Source: Bacilli bacterium
GTDB lineage: Bacteria > Bacillota_I > Bacilli_A > RFN20 > CAG-826
DNA: 64,000 nucleotides
Assembly (NCBI GenBank): GCA_017502465.1
Contig: JAFVUY010000012.1
Coordinates: 93,983-157,982, forward strand
Reading direction: 5' to 3'
This document shows, in pieces, positions 35,345 to 43,128 of this stretch (position 1 is its first letter; every line of letters begins with the position of its first letter). The notes under the pieces were generated by a model. That model searched no databases, had not been told where the DNA came from, and saw only the letters and a program-made list of their open reading frames with translations. Made by a program: the position numbers and the translations under genes.

Positions 35345-35372
35345 TACTAAAAAACTACTAACAATATACTAC
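35345..35372 (-). repeat. 11-bp phased TTAGTA triple repeat (copy 4)
   Basis: + strand TACTA at 35345, 35356 and 35367. It shares an identical 17-mer (TACTAAAAAACTACTAA) with the copies at 26440 and 42889. It lies 105 bp from dif in the convergent gap. Confidence 0.65.
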
Positions 35373-35406
35373 TTAACTTATTCTATCTTTTATTTTTCGT
35401 GAAAAA

Positions 35407-35940
35407 TTAGATGCTTAATCCATATATGTAATTTAAATATGCATCGATAATTAGGTTAACTTTCTTTTCTTCTAAAACTGGGATTTTGTCTTCTGGAATG
35501 TCGTTATCTGATATTGCGTTTTGACTGTATATTCTCATTTTATCAACTGAGCGGATTTGGTTTATTATCGCGAGCGTTTTATGTTCCGAATAAAGTTCTT
35601 TGATAAGCCCTAAATCTATATCGCTTTCTGGGTGAGCCCCTGTTTTATTGGTTTTTAATGGACAAACCAAAACTAAAGGATTGTATTCGTTTGAATCTCT
35701 TAACACTACGCCGAAATGTCTATTAGAGAATTCTGCGTTAACGTTTACTCCCCAGTCAATTTCGTATATTTCGCCTTTCTTGACATCGAACCTTACTTTA
35801 TATTCTGTCGAAAAGCTTGCGTAATCTAATTGCCTTTTAATCCACTCTAAATGTTCCTTCAGATAATTGTTTTTCCTTTCCTTATTATTTGTGTAACCTG
35901 GATTTTTCATAACCACGGTGTGTTTTCTTTTTGTTTCCAT
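35407..35940 (-). CDS. PemK/MazF-like toxin-family protein, no adjacent antitoxin
   Basis: 177 aa. After a basic 50-residue extension the MazF fold starts at VKKGEIYEIDWG (the usual GDIxxVDLG position), then RHFGVVLRDSNEYNPLVLVCPLKTNK and TLAIINQIRSVDKMRI, matching the PemK-like beta-barrel with the Arg and Ser/Thr of the RNase site roughly in place. No antitoxin-sized gene lies on either side. It is preceded by the 46-bp block also found before the C39 gene, with AGGAGG 7 nt before the ATG. It could be a solitary regulated RNase or a toxin paired in trans. It is the first gene past the convergent gap. Confidence 0.75.
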   Translation of the reverse strand: METKRKHTVVMKNPGYTNNKERKNNYLKEHLEWIKRQLDYASFSTEYKVRFDVKKGEIYEIDWGVNVNAEFSNRHFGVVLRDSNEYNPLVLVCPLKTNKTGAHPESDIDLGLIKELYSEHKTLAIINQIRSVDKMRIYSQNAISDNDIPEDKIPVLEEKKVNLIIDAYLNYIYGLSI

Positions 35941-35947
35941 GTTTTAT

Positions 35948-35993
35948 CCTCCTATTATAAATAGGGTGGAAAGTTGATTTTTTACCGAAAAAA
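35948..35993 (-). promoter_or_regulatory. 46-bp shared promoter/leader block of the MazF-like gene (twin of 11345-11390)
   Basis: On the - strand: six T, CGGTAAAAA, then CCCTATTTATAATAGGAGG, same spacing as the C39 gene. The inverted repeat CCTATT-TAT-AATAGG maps to 35951-35965. Confidence 0.65.
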
Positions 35994-35998
35994 GTTTC

Positions 35999-36021
35999 AA
36001 AAAAAGACCGTTTCCGGTCTC
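35999..36021 (-). terminator. Terminator of the dinB-to-permease gene run
   Basis: - strand AGACCG-GAAA-CGGTCT followed by seven T. It isolates the MazF-like gene from the upstream operon. Confidence 0.85.
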
Positions 36022-36043
36022 TAATTTGATTTTGATATAAATA

Positions 36044-36811
36044 TCAATTTGTTTTAAATTTTTTCTTTAAAAAGCTTAGCAACAAATCTAAAATAGCAAT
36101 TAAAACAATTGAAATGACCGTTATAGCGAATATGACGGGAACATTTGTTTCTTGATATGCTTGATTGATCATTCTTCCTAAACCAGGGATTCTATCGTCG
36201 CCACATAATACTTCGGACATAATGGAAACTTTCATTCCCAATCCTAAAGATTGAACTATTCCTAATAAAATATATGGCCACGCCATTGGAATAACAACTT
36301 TAGTTAAAGCGTTTCCTGTTCTTTCTCCAGAATCAAGTTTTAAAGCATCTAATAGTGTTTTATCGATGTTTTTAACACCTGATACGACAGCTTCGTACAA
36401 AATAGGAAACATTAATAAGAAATCAATTATTAATAAGCCGTTAGTTGGTTTTGTTAATATAATTAACACAAAGATAACTGCAGCGGTTGGAATGGTTCTT
36501 AAAACAACAACTAAAGGGTTAAGAATTCTTCTAAATGTCGACGAGAGGCCTCCAAAAACACCAATTATTAAAGCCGCAAGAAACGAAAGGGCGAAAGCAA
36601 CGATAAGTCGATACAAAGTACCACCTATAGCTTTCCAAGTGTGTGCCTTACCCAAAAGCTCTCCTAATACTATAAATGTTTTAATGGGTCCAGGAAATAA
36701 AGTTTTATTGATTATTAAAGCCAAAATCCACCAAATTAAGAAAACTAAAATAACACCTAAAGTGGTCAAAATAATATTTTTGTAGGGTTGGGGGATTCTA
36801 AATTTTCTCAT
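36044..36811 (-). CDS. ABC transporter permease, SsuC/TauC/NrtB type
   Basis: 255 aa inner-membrane protein with about six helices. The EAA-like coupling loop is in LKLDSGERTGNALTKVVIPMAWPYILLG, and the fold matches the BPD_transp_1 permeases of sulfonate, nitrate or thiamine-precursor importers. It starts 2 nt after the stop of the lipoprotein gene, so they form a pair. No ATPase gene is next to it: the following gene is the MazF-like protein after a terminator. Substrate not determined. Confidence 0.88.
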   Translation of the reverse strand: MRKFRIPQPYKNIILTTLGVILVFLIWWILALIINKTLFPGPIKTFIVLGELLGKAHTWKAIGGTLYRLIVAFALSFLAALIIGVFGGLSSTFRRILNPLVVVLRTIPTAAVIFVLIILTKPTNGLLIIDFLLMFPILYEAVVSGVKNIDKTLLDALKLDSGERTGNALTKVVIPMAWPYILLGIVQSLGLGMKVSIMSEVLCGDDRIPGLGRMINQAYQETNVPVIFAITVISIVLIAILDLLLSFLKKKFKTN

Positions 36812-36813
36812 TA

Positions 36814-37791
36814 TTAATATAAATTAATATAGTCGTCGTAATTTTCTTGTGTTTTTCCTAAAGCGTTAAGGAAATCTTGAATATTTAATTTTGCGTGGTC
36901 TTCACTAGAAACTAAAGCGAAACCATTCGCGTTATCTTTTTGGACATTGTATGCAACCGTGGAAGTGAAACCAAATAATGCTTTTTGCGCTTCTACATCT
37001 CCTACACTTTCAATTCCTGCTTTCATTGTCGCAGGATCTTCAATACATGTATTAATTGCGTCTTCGAATTCATCTAAGAAGCCATTAAAAACAGATGTAT
37101 GTTCACTATACTTTGTTTTATTAACAAATAAACCAGCTTGTGGTATTGCGGTTTGACCTGTTTTTTCAAACCATTCATCTCTCAGAGATGCGACTACTTT
37201 TAATTGTGATTTAATAGGACTTGAACTAAGTTTGGAAAATAAAACAGGTTGAGCGACTAAGACATAGTCAACTTGATTACCGTTATGAAGGCCAGATTCC
37301 ATAATACCGCCGATATCAGCGACACCGTTTACATATTTTGTTGCCGCGGCAATTTCTTCGCCATAAATTGATTTATAAACTAAATCTGGTAAAAGGTTTT
37401 GACCAAAAGAGACAATATAATCATCTTTTGTTGGAACTTCTTCTTTGTTAAAACCTACTAAGTAAAAATTACCTCCGGTAATAATTCTAACTAATTCATA
37501 ATCACATTGATTATTTTTAATTGATTTTAATCCATTATAGAAATCAAAAACGACGCCATCATATAAATCGTTTTGAAGTTGTGCACCAACGTTAGCGGGA
37601 ACACTATTAGTTGTTAGCATTCCTTCACTTGCTACGTCATAAAAAGCGATTGTAGGCGCTCCTGAAGGTGCGATAAAAGATAGTTTGTAATCATCCCTAA
37701 TCGATTCGCTGTTTCCATTATTTGGCTTTGAACATCCCGCTAAAGCAATAACAGATAAAAGTAATGTTGAAAATAAGATTTTTTTGTTCAT
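36814..37791 (-). CDS. ABC transporter substrate-binding lipoprotein (NMT1/SsuA-like)
   Basis: 325 aa. Lipoprotein signal peptide with lipobox LAGC (Cys19) after MNKKILFSTLLLSVIA. The mature part has the periplasmic-binding type II pattern SFIAPSGAPTIAFYDVASEG and GVVFDFYNGLKS, and a later IPQAGLFVNKTKY, as in NMT1-type binders. Membrane-anchored on the outside, it should deliver ligand to the adjacent permease. Ligand unknown; aliphatic sulfonates, nitrate-like anions and pyrimidines are the family's common substrates. Ribosome binding site AGAGGG. It follows deoB by 19 nt. Confidence 0.88.
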   Translation of the reverse strand: MNKKILFSTLLLSVIALAGCSKPNNGNSESIRDDYKLSFIAPSGAPTIAFYDVASEGMLTTNSVPANVGAQLQNDLYDGVVFDFYNGLKSIKNNQCDYELVRIITGGNFYLVGFNKEEVPTKDDYIVSFGQNLLPDLVYKSIYGEEIAAATKYVNGVADIGGIMESGLHNGNQVDYVLVAQPVLFSKLSSSPIKSQLKVVASLRDEWFEKTGQTAIPQAGLFVNKTKYSEHTSVFNGFLDEFEDAINTCIEDPATMKAGIESVGDVEAQKALFGFTSTVAYNVQKDNANGFALVSSEDHAKLNIQDFLNALGKTQENYDDYINLY

Positions 37792-37810
37792 ATATATACC
37801 CTCTAAAATT

Positions 37811-39007
37811 TTAATCGTTTAATAATTCTTCAATTGGAGTTCCTAATAAATTATCAGGTTTTTCCAAATGGAAATTTGCTAATATTGTAGCCCCAATATC
37901 ACCAAAGGTGTTTCTATCGTCTATATGTCTTCCGTGTCTAAATGAAGGAGAAAACATCAATAAAGGAACAATTTCTCTAGTGTGATCAGAACCTTGCCAG
38001 GTCGGATCGTTTCCATGATCAGCGGTAACAATTAATAAATCATCTTCGCGCATCACGTTCATAAGTTGACCAAGTTGTTCATCAAACTCTTCTAAGCATT
38101 TGCCATAACCTTTTGGATTACGTCTATGACCATATTCAGAATCAAACTCAACTAAGTTGACGTAGCAAATACCTTCAAAATCATCGTTAATAGCCTCGTG
38201 GATAGTTTTTTCCATGCCATCTTTGTTAGATACTGTTTTTTGTGTTTTCGTCGCTCCAGAGCCGTTAAAAATATCATAAATTTTTCCAATACAGCTAACT
38301 GTATAGCCATTATCTTTTAAAACATTTAACGCTGTTGGAACATTAGGAGATAAGGCGATATCGTGTCTATTGGATGTTCTTTTGAAATTTTCTTTAGAAG
38401 TTCCAATGTATGGACGAGCAATAATTCTTCCTACCATCCATTCAGGTTTCATGCATATTTCTCTTGCTATATCGCAGCAACGATATAATTCCTCTAAACC
38501 AGTAACTTCTTCATGTGCAGCAATTTGGAGAACGCTATCAGCAGATGTATAAACAATAAGAGAATTATCTCTCATTTGTTCTTCACCTAATTCTTTTAGA
38601 ATTTCAGTGCCACTAGCAGCGTAATTGCCAATCACTTTGTGACCTGTTCTTTTTTCTAATTCGTCTATTAATTCTTGAGGAAAACCAGTGTCTGTAAATG
38701 TTCTAAATGGTGTAGTTGTATAAACACCCATCATTTCCCAGTGACCTGTCATTGTATCCTTTCCGTTTGATCTTTCAATCGCTCTAGCAACGTAAGAATA
38801 AGGATGGTCAACAGTTGTTGTTCCGATAATTGGAGCAAGGTCTCTAATACCTAATTTATTCATATTTGGAATATTAAGACCATTGCATTGTTCTGAAACA
38901 TGAACAAATGTGTTAGAGCCTTCGTCTCCAAAAAGTTTTGCATCCGGATGAGCTCCGATGCCAACGGAGTCGATAACAATTACGAATATTCTTTTAAATT
39001 TTTCCAT
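37811..39007 (-). CDS. deoB: Phosphopentomutase DeoB
   Basis: 398 aa alkaline-phosphatase-superfamily enzyme interconverting ribose-1-P and ribose-5-P (and the deoxy forms) in nucleoside breakdown. Start FVIVIDSVGIGAHPDAKLFGDEGSNT, metal and active-site Thr region KDTMTGHWEMMG, and the end motif TADHGNDPTWQGSDHTREIVPLL are diagnostic. Cytoplasmic. No other deo gene is in the window, although cdd feeds the same salvage route. GAGG lies 20-some nt upstream, while GTTGAGGTC is closer to the start. Confidence 0.96.
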   Translation of the reverse strand: MEKFKRIFVIVIDSVGIGAHPDAKLFGDEGSNTFVHVSEQCNGLNIPNMNKLGIRDLAPIIGTTTVDHPYSYVARAIERSNGKDTMTGHWEMMGVYTTTPFRTFTDTGFPQELIDELEKRTGHKVIGNYAASGTEILKELGEEQMRDNSLIVYTSADSVLQIAAHEEVTGLEELYRCCDIAREICMKPEWMVGRIIARPYIGTSKENFKRTSNRHDIALSPNVPTALNVLKDNGYTVSCIGKIYDIFNGSGATKTQKTVSNKDGMEKTIHEAINDDFEGICYVNLVEFDSEYGHRRNPKGYGKCLEEFDEQLGQLMNVMREDDLLIVTADHGNDPTWQGSDHTREIVPLLMFSPSFRHGRHIDDRNTFGDIGATILANFHLEKPDNLLGTPIEELLND

Positions 39008-39040
39008 AAATTGACCTCAACTTTCCTCAATAATAATAAA

Positions 39041-39919
39041 TTATTTTTTATTCATATACAAATCATATGCACTAACAATTCTTTTAGTAGATATATGCGT
39101 ATAAATTTGAGTGGTTGCTATATTGACGTGACCTAGCATAGTTTGAACCGCCCTTAAATCAGCGCCATTTTCTAAAAGATGGGTTGCAAAGCAATGTCTG
39201 AGTGTATGAGGTGAAATAGAAACTTCTATACCTGCTAATTCTGCATATTTTTTTATTTGTTTAAAGAAATATTGCCTTGATAAAGGTTTTCCATACTTAG
39301 AAAGGAAAAGATGTTTATTTTGTTTTCCTTTATTTTTACACCTAACTTTTTCAATATATTGAATAACGTAATCTAAGGCAAAATCGCCAATAGGAACTTT
39401 TCTTTCTTTATTTCCTTTTCCGATGATTGAAATGATTCCTGTTTTGATATTTAGTCTCTCCCTTTCTAAAGAAAGGAGTTCGCTAACTCTAAGTCCAGCG
39501 GCGTACATTACTTCAAGCATCGCTCTATCTCTTAAGCCATCTTTCTTTTTAATGTCGATGACATCAAACAACATTTCAACTTCCTCTAAAGACAAACAAT
39601 TTGGAAGTCTTTCAGGTTTTCTTGGAGGGATCACATCGGGTAATTCTCCTTTAAAGTAGCCATCTTTAAGTAAAAACAAAAAGAAATTCTTAATTGAAGA
39701 GAGTCTTCTTAATGAAGTTGAAACACTTAAACCTTTAGAAAGTTGAGACTTTAAAAAGAACGATAAGTCTTCACCTTCTAATTCTTCGACATCTTCTTTT
39801 TCTATACAGATCAAAAATTGTTTCAAATCATCTATATATGATTTCGCGGTTTGGACCGATAAACCCTTTTCCGCTAAAATGTATTGGATATACAAATCAA
39901 TAGCGTCATTTATTTTCAT
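39041..39919 (-). CDS. Site-specific tyrosine recombinase XerC/XerD
   Basis: 292 aa. N-terminal SAM-like core-binding domain (about residues 1-90), then the catalytic domain with Arg in YAAGLRVSELLSL, Lys in GKGNKERKVPIG, SPHTLRHCFATHLL (His-x-x-Arg), LGHVNIATTQIYTH with the second His and nucleophile Tyr. Closest in pattern to XerD. It should act at dif to resolve chromosome dimers, and a dif-like site lies 3.8 kb away. Whether a second Xer partner exists elsewhere is not known from this window. Its start overlaps dinB by 14 bp. Confidence 0.93.
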   Translation of the reverse strand: MKINDAIDLYIQYILAEKGLSVQTAKSYIDDLKQFLICIEKEDVEELEGEDLSFFLKSQLSKGLSVSTSLRRLSSIKNFFLFLLKDGYFKGELPDVIPPRKPERLPNCLSLEEVEMLFDVIDIKKKDGLRDRAMLEVMYAAGLRVSELLSLERERLNIKTGIISIIGKGNKERKVPIGDFALDYVIQYIEKVRCKNKGKQNKHLFLSKYGKPLSRQYFFKQIKKYAELAGIEVSISPHTLRHCFATHLLENGADLRAVQTMLGHVNIATTQIYTHISTKRIVSAYDLYMNKK

Positions 39920-41114
39920 TTTTCTTTCCTCCTTTTACTTCAGAAGCTCTTTTCAAAAGAGGTTTTTTAAGTTTTCTATTAATGTCATTGATTAACAATT
40001 TTGTTTTATTTTCTTCTTCGTGCTGTTCATAATCGAATATTGTCATTTGAACAGCGATATCTTTAGGAGATATTAGGTTTTGTAAAGTAACGCCGACTAA
40101 ACGAATTGTCATATCGATAAAATTTTTCTCATATAAGTTTATAGCCTTTTCTAAAATGAACGCTGCGTCATTAGTAGGTGTAGCGAAAGTTATAGATTTG
40201 TTATGAACTTTAAAAGACGGAGATGGTTCTTTTACAACAATTTGAATTGTTGTTCCAACTTTATTTTCTTCAATCGCTCTTTGAGAAACAGTTTTTGCAA
40301 GGATAGAAAAAGTTGCTTTTATTTCTTCAAAGTCGTTTGTGTCTCTTGATAAAGTTGTTGAATTACCAATAGATTTCGGATCTTCGGGTTCGATAACTAT
40401 TTCATCGTCACCTTTTCCGCTTAACCAATCTTTAATTGTGTAGAAAAATTTACCCAAAATATTTTTAACATCAATATCATCCTGTTCTAATTTCAAGAAC
40501 AAATCTCCAATAGTGTTTACACCGATACTTTTAAGCCGTGGATGGGTCTTTTTTCCAACTCCAAACATCGATTCTATTTTTAAAGGGAACAAAATATTTG
40601 GTATATCTCTTTTACGAATAATGGTTAAACCATTAGGTTTTTTATAATCCGAACCCATTTTTGCCAAAAATTTAGTTGGTCCAACTCCAATGGAACAGAA
40701 AAGTCCAGTAGTCTTATATAATCCTTTTTGAAAGTTTACAAAAAATTCTTTGACGTCGACGTCTTTGACGTCTTTAAGAACATCTGTAAAATCACAATAG
40801 CATTCATCTACAGAAGCTGATTCAACGTATTTAGTATATGTTTTGACATAGTCGAAGAATTTACCTGATAATGTGTGATAAAATCTAAAATCGACATTTT
40901 TAATAATCAAATTAGGACAAAGCTTTTTGGCTTGGAACATAGGCATTCCAGAAGACACTCCAAAGCTTCTCGCTGCATATGAACATGTCGAAACTATTCC
41001 AGATCTTCCTTCGTGGCCGACAGCGACTGGTTTATTTACTAAACTTGGATCTTTGATTTCCTCACATCTAACGAAGAAAGCGTTTAAATCAATATGAACA
41101 ATAACTTTTGCCAT
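39906..41114 (-). CDS. dinB: DNA polymerase IV (DinB, Y family)
   Basis: 402 aa translesion polymerase. Catalytic acidic residues are in VHIDLNAFFVRCEE and ESASVDECYCDFT, with the steric-gate Phe in AFF. A helix-hairpin-helix (MFGVGKKTHPRLKSIGVNTIGDL) and the little-finger domain follow. The C-terminus carries QMTIFDYEQ, which could be a sliding-clamp motif (QxxLF-like). A -10 box TGTTATAAT lies 6 nt before the ATG with no ribosome binding site, suggesting a leaderless mRNA. It heads the run dinB-xer-deoB-lipoprotein-permease. Confidence 0.95.
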   Translation of the reverse strand: MAKVIVHIDLNAFFVRCEEIKDPSLVNKPVAVGHEGRSGIVSTCSYAARSFGVSSGMPMFQAKKLCPNLIIKNVDFRFYHTLSGKFFDYVKTYTKYVESASVDECYCDFTDVLKDVKDVDVKEFFVNFQKGLYKTTGLFCSIGVGPTKFLAKMGSDYKKPNGLTIIRKRDIPNILFPLKIESMFGVGKKTHPRLKSIGVNTIGDLFLKLEQDDIDVKNILGKFFYTIKDWLSGKGDDEIVIEPEDPKSIGNSTTLSRDTNDFEEIKATFSILAKTVSQRAIEENKVGTTIQIVVKEPSPSFKVHNKSITFATPTNDAAFILEKAINLYEKNFIDMTIRLVGVTLQNLISPKDIAVQMTIFDYEQHEEENKTKLLINDINRKLKKPLLKRASEVKGGKKNENK

Positions 41115-41120
41115 GTCAAA

Positions 41121-41126
41121 ATTATA
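41121..41126 (-). promoter_or_regulatory. dinB -10 box (extended), apparently leaderless
   Basis: - strand TATAAT with TG one base upstream, six bases before the ATG. Confidence 0.6.
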
Positions 41127-41171
41127 ACATAGATTATGTAAACCAAAATAATAAATATAAAGAAATTTAGA

Positions 41172-42869
41172 TTAATCTAAAATGTCGCTTATTGTTAAGC
41201 GTAATTCTTTAATTGTTTCTTCAATCGAACCGTGTTTGATAAAAATATTTGGTAGCGAGAAATCTTTGATTTCATCCTTAAAATTTAATTTACTTAATTC
41301 ATAAATCACATCTCTAGAAAAACCGTTTTCTGTTGCGTATCTGTTGTAAATAATAACCTTTTTATATTTCTTTGAAATATCCTTTAAACATTCGATATCT
41401 AAAGGTTTTTGATAAACAGCGTTAATCAAATCAAATGGTAAATTTTGTTTAGCTATTTTTTCTTTAATTTCGTTAATAATTGGGCCGAAAGTTAATATAA
41501 CTTTTGCATTATTGTTATCTATTTCTTTAATCCACTTACCAAACTTTGTTTTTGTTTGTGGGCCCTCAATAATAAAATTGTTTTCTTTTGGGTATCTAAT
41601 GAAAAAAGGAGAATCTATTCTTAATGATTCAATAAATAATTCTTCCGCCATTAATTTTGAAGACGCCATAGCGACAATTGTTCCAGGTATTCCTAAAAGG
41701 AATGATTCATCGTAAATACCTTGGTGTGTCTCGCCATCTCCTCCGACTATACCTGCTCTATCAATTAAAAAAGTTACTCCGCATTTTTGTCTAGCTAATT
41801 CATGCAAAATTTGATCATAGGTTCTTTGTAGGAATGTCGAATAAATAGAAATAACTGGCCTTAACCCTTCAAGTGACAAAGAAGCCGCCATTGTCACAGC
41901 GTGTTCTTCAGCGATTCCCACATCTATTGAGCGAGATGGAAAATAATCAAAAATTGGTTTTAAATTCGATCCGTATCCAGTTGCAGGAACGATTGAAACA
42001 ATTTTATTGTTTAATTTCATATTTTTTAACAATATTTCTGAATAAATACTAGACCAGGATAAAGAATTGCTTTCACGTAAAAAGGTTCCTGTTCTAACAT
42101 CAAAAGGTGGAACACCATGCCAGTCACCAACTACGTCTCTTTCAGCAGGTGTGTAACCGTATCCTTTTTTGGTTTTTAAATGGATTACAATAGACTTATT
42201 AGATATCTTAGCATAGCTAAAAGCCTCATCTAATTGAACAAAATCATGACCATCAACCGGTCCATAAATTTCATATCCAAGATCTTTAAAAAGTTTAACG
42301 CCAGCAGGTTCTTTTAATACATCAGAAACAATGCCGACAGGTTTTGATATAGCCATATCATTATCATTTAAGACAATAATCACTTTGTGATTAGACTTGC
42401 CCAATAAATTCAGCCCTTCAAAAGATAGGCCATTAACTAAAGACGCATCTCCGATAAAAGAAATAACGTTATATGTTTTATTATTTATAGTTTTTGCTAA
42501 AGCAAAACCATACGCCGCACTAATTGATGTTGAACTATGTCCAGTACCATAACAATCATACGATGACTCGTCTATACTTGGAAAACCCCCGACACCATCT
42601 TTGCATCTTAAACGTTCTAAAGAACGTCCTGTTAATAATTTGTATGTATATGATTGGTGACCTACATCAAAAATAATTTTATCTTGAGGAATATTGAAAT
42701 TCCTTAATAAAGAAATGGTAGCTTCGACTACCCCTAAATTCGATGATAAATGTCCCCCATTAGTTGAAACCGCGGCCAGAATTCTTTCTCTACATTCGCT
42801 AGCTAAAAGAGACAATTCTTCAACTGTCATGTCTTTAATTTTGTTTAAAACATCCTTATTATCCAACAT
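41172..42869 (-). CDS. dxs: 1-deoxy-D-xylulose-5-phosphate synthase (Dxs)
   Basis: 565 aa thiamine-diphosphate enzyme opening the MEP pathway (pyruvate plus glyceraldehyde-3-P). TPP-binding GDASLVNGLSFEGLNLLGKSNHKVIIVLNDNDMAIS, the N-terminal GHQSYTYKLLTGR, and the pyrimidine-domain EEHAVTMAASLSLEGL with its activating Glu are seen. HQGIYDESFL follows. It is a little shorter than the typical 620 aa. With ispG and ispH, three pathway steps are in this window. Last gene of the yqhY-nusB-xseA-xseB-dxs order. A TTAGTA repeat lies between xseB and dxs. Confidence 0.95.
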   Translation of the reverse strand: MLDNKDVLNKIKDMTVEELSLLASECRERILAAVSTNGGHLSSNLGVVEATISLLRNFNIPQDKIIFDVGHQSYTYKLLTGRSLERLRCKDGVGGFPSIDESSYDCYGTGHSSTSISAAYGFALAKTINNKTYNVISFIGDASLVNGLSFEGLNLLGKSNHKVIIVLNDNDMAISKPVGIVSDVLKEPAGVKLFKDLGYEIYGPVDGHDFVQLDEAFSYAKISNKSIVIHLKTKKGYGYTPAERDVVGDWHGVPPFDVRTGTFLRESNSLSWSSIYSEILLKNMKLNNKIVSIVPATGYGSNLKPIFDYFPSRSIDVGIAEEHAVTMAASLSLEGLRPVISIYSTFLQRTYDQILHELARQKCGVTFLIDRAGIVGGDGETHQGIYDESFLLGIPGTIVAMASSKLMAEELFIESLRIDSPFFIRYPKENNFIIEGPQTKTKFGKWIKEIDNNNAKVILTFGPIINEIKEKIAKQNLPFDLINAVYQKPLDIECLKDISKKYKKVIIYNRYATENGFSRDVIYELSKLNFKDEIKDFSLPNIFIKHGSIEETIKELRLTISDILD

Positions 42870-42888
42870 TTTCGTGTCCCTTTTGCTA

Positions 42889-42916
42889 TACTAAAAAACT
42901 ACTAATAATATACTAA
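42889..42916 (-). repeat. 11-bp phased TTAGTA triple repeat (copy 5, perfect)
   Basis: Three perfect TTAGTA boxes on the - strand (+ strand TACTAA at 42889, 42900, 42911). It fills the 61-bp gap upstream of dxs, ending 19 nt before its ATG. Confidence 0.7.
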
Positions 42917-42930
42917 TTTAGTTTACTTAA

Positions 42931-43128
42931 TTACTTTGTAATTATTTGCTCCACTGTTTCTTTTGCGTTCTCTAGAAGCTCTGTGAGTTGTTTAACAATT
43001 TGCTTTCCTTGCTTATAAAGTTCAAGATTTTCATCGATTGAAGTACTTTCATCATTCATTTTCGCAACTATTTCTTCTAGTTCTTTTAATTTAAGTTCGA
43101 TGTCAAATTTAATATCACTCATTTTCAA
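42931..43128 (-). CDS. xseB: Exodeoxyribonuclease VII small subunit (XseB)
   Basis: 65 aa, two-helix protein: DIKFDIELKLKELEEIVAKMNDESTSIDENLELYKQGKQIVKQL matches the family pattern of paired helices with the ELEEIV and LE..L..YEKG motif. It binds XseA to form the nuclease that degrades single-stranded DNA. Its start overlaps the end of xseA by 14 bp. Confidence 0.93.
   Translation of the reverse strand: MKMSDIKFDIELKLKELEEIVAKMNDESTSIDENLELYKQGKQIVKQLTELLENAKETVEQIITK

Noticed and set aside
35345..35372. B. subtilis-type RTP terminator (Ter) site
   Set aside because: Shares ACTAA-rich content with Ter sites, but the strict 11-bp triple phasing differs and the six copies are not oriented consistently toward the terminus. 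Kept only as an alternative explanation.
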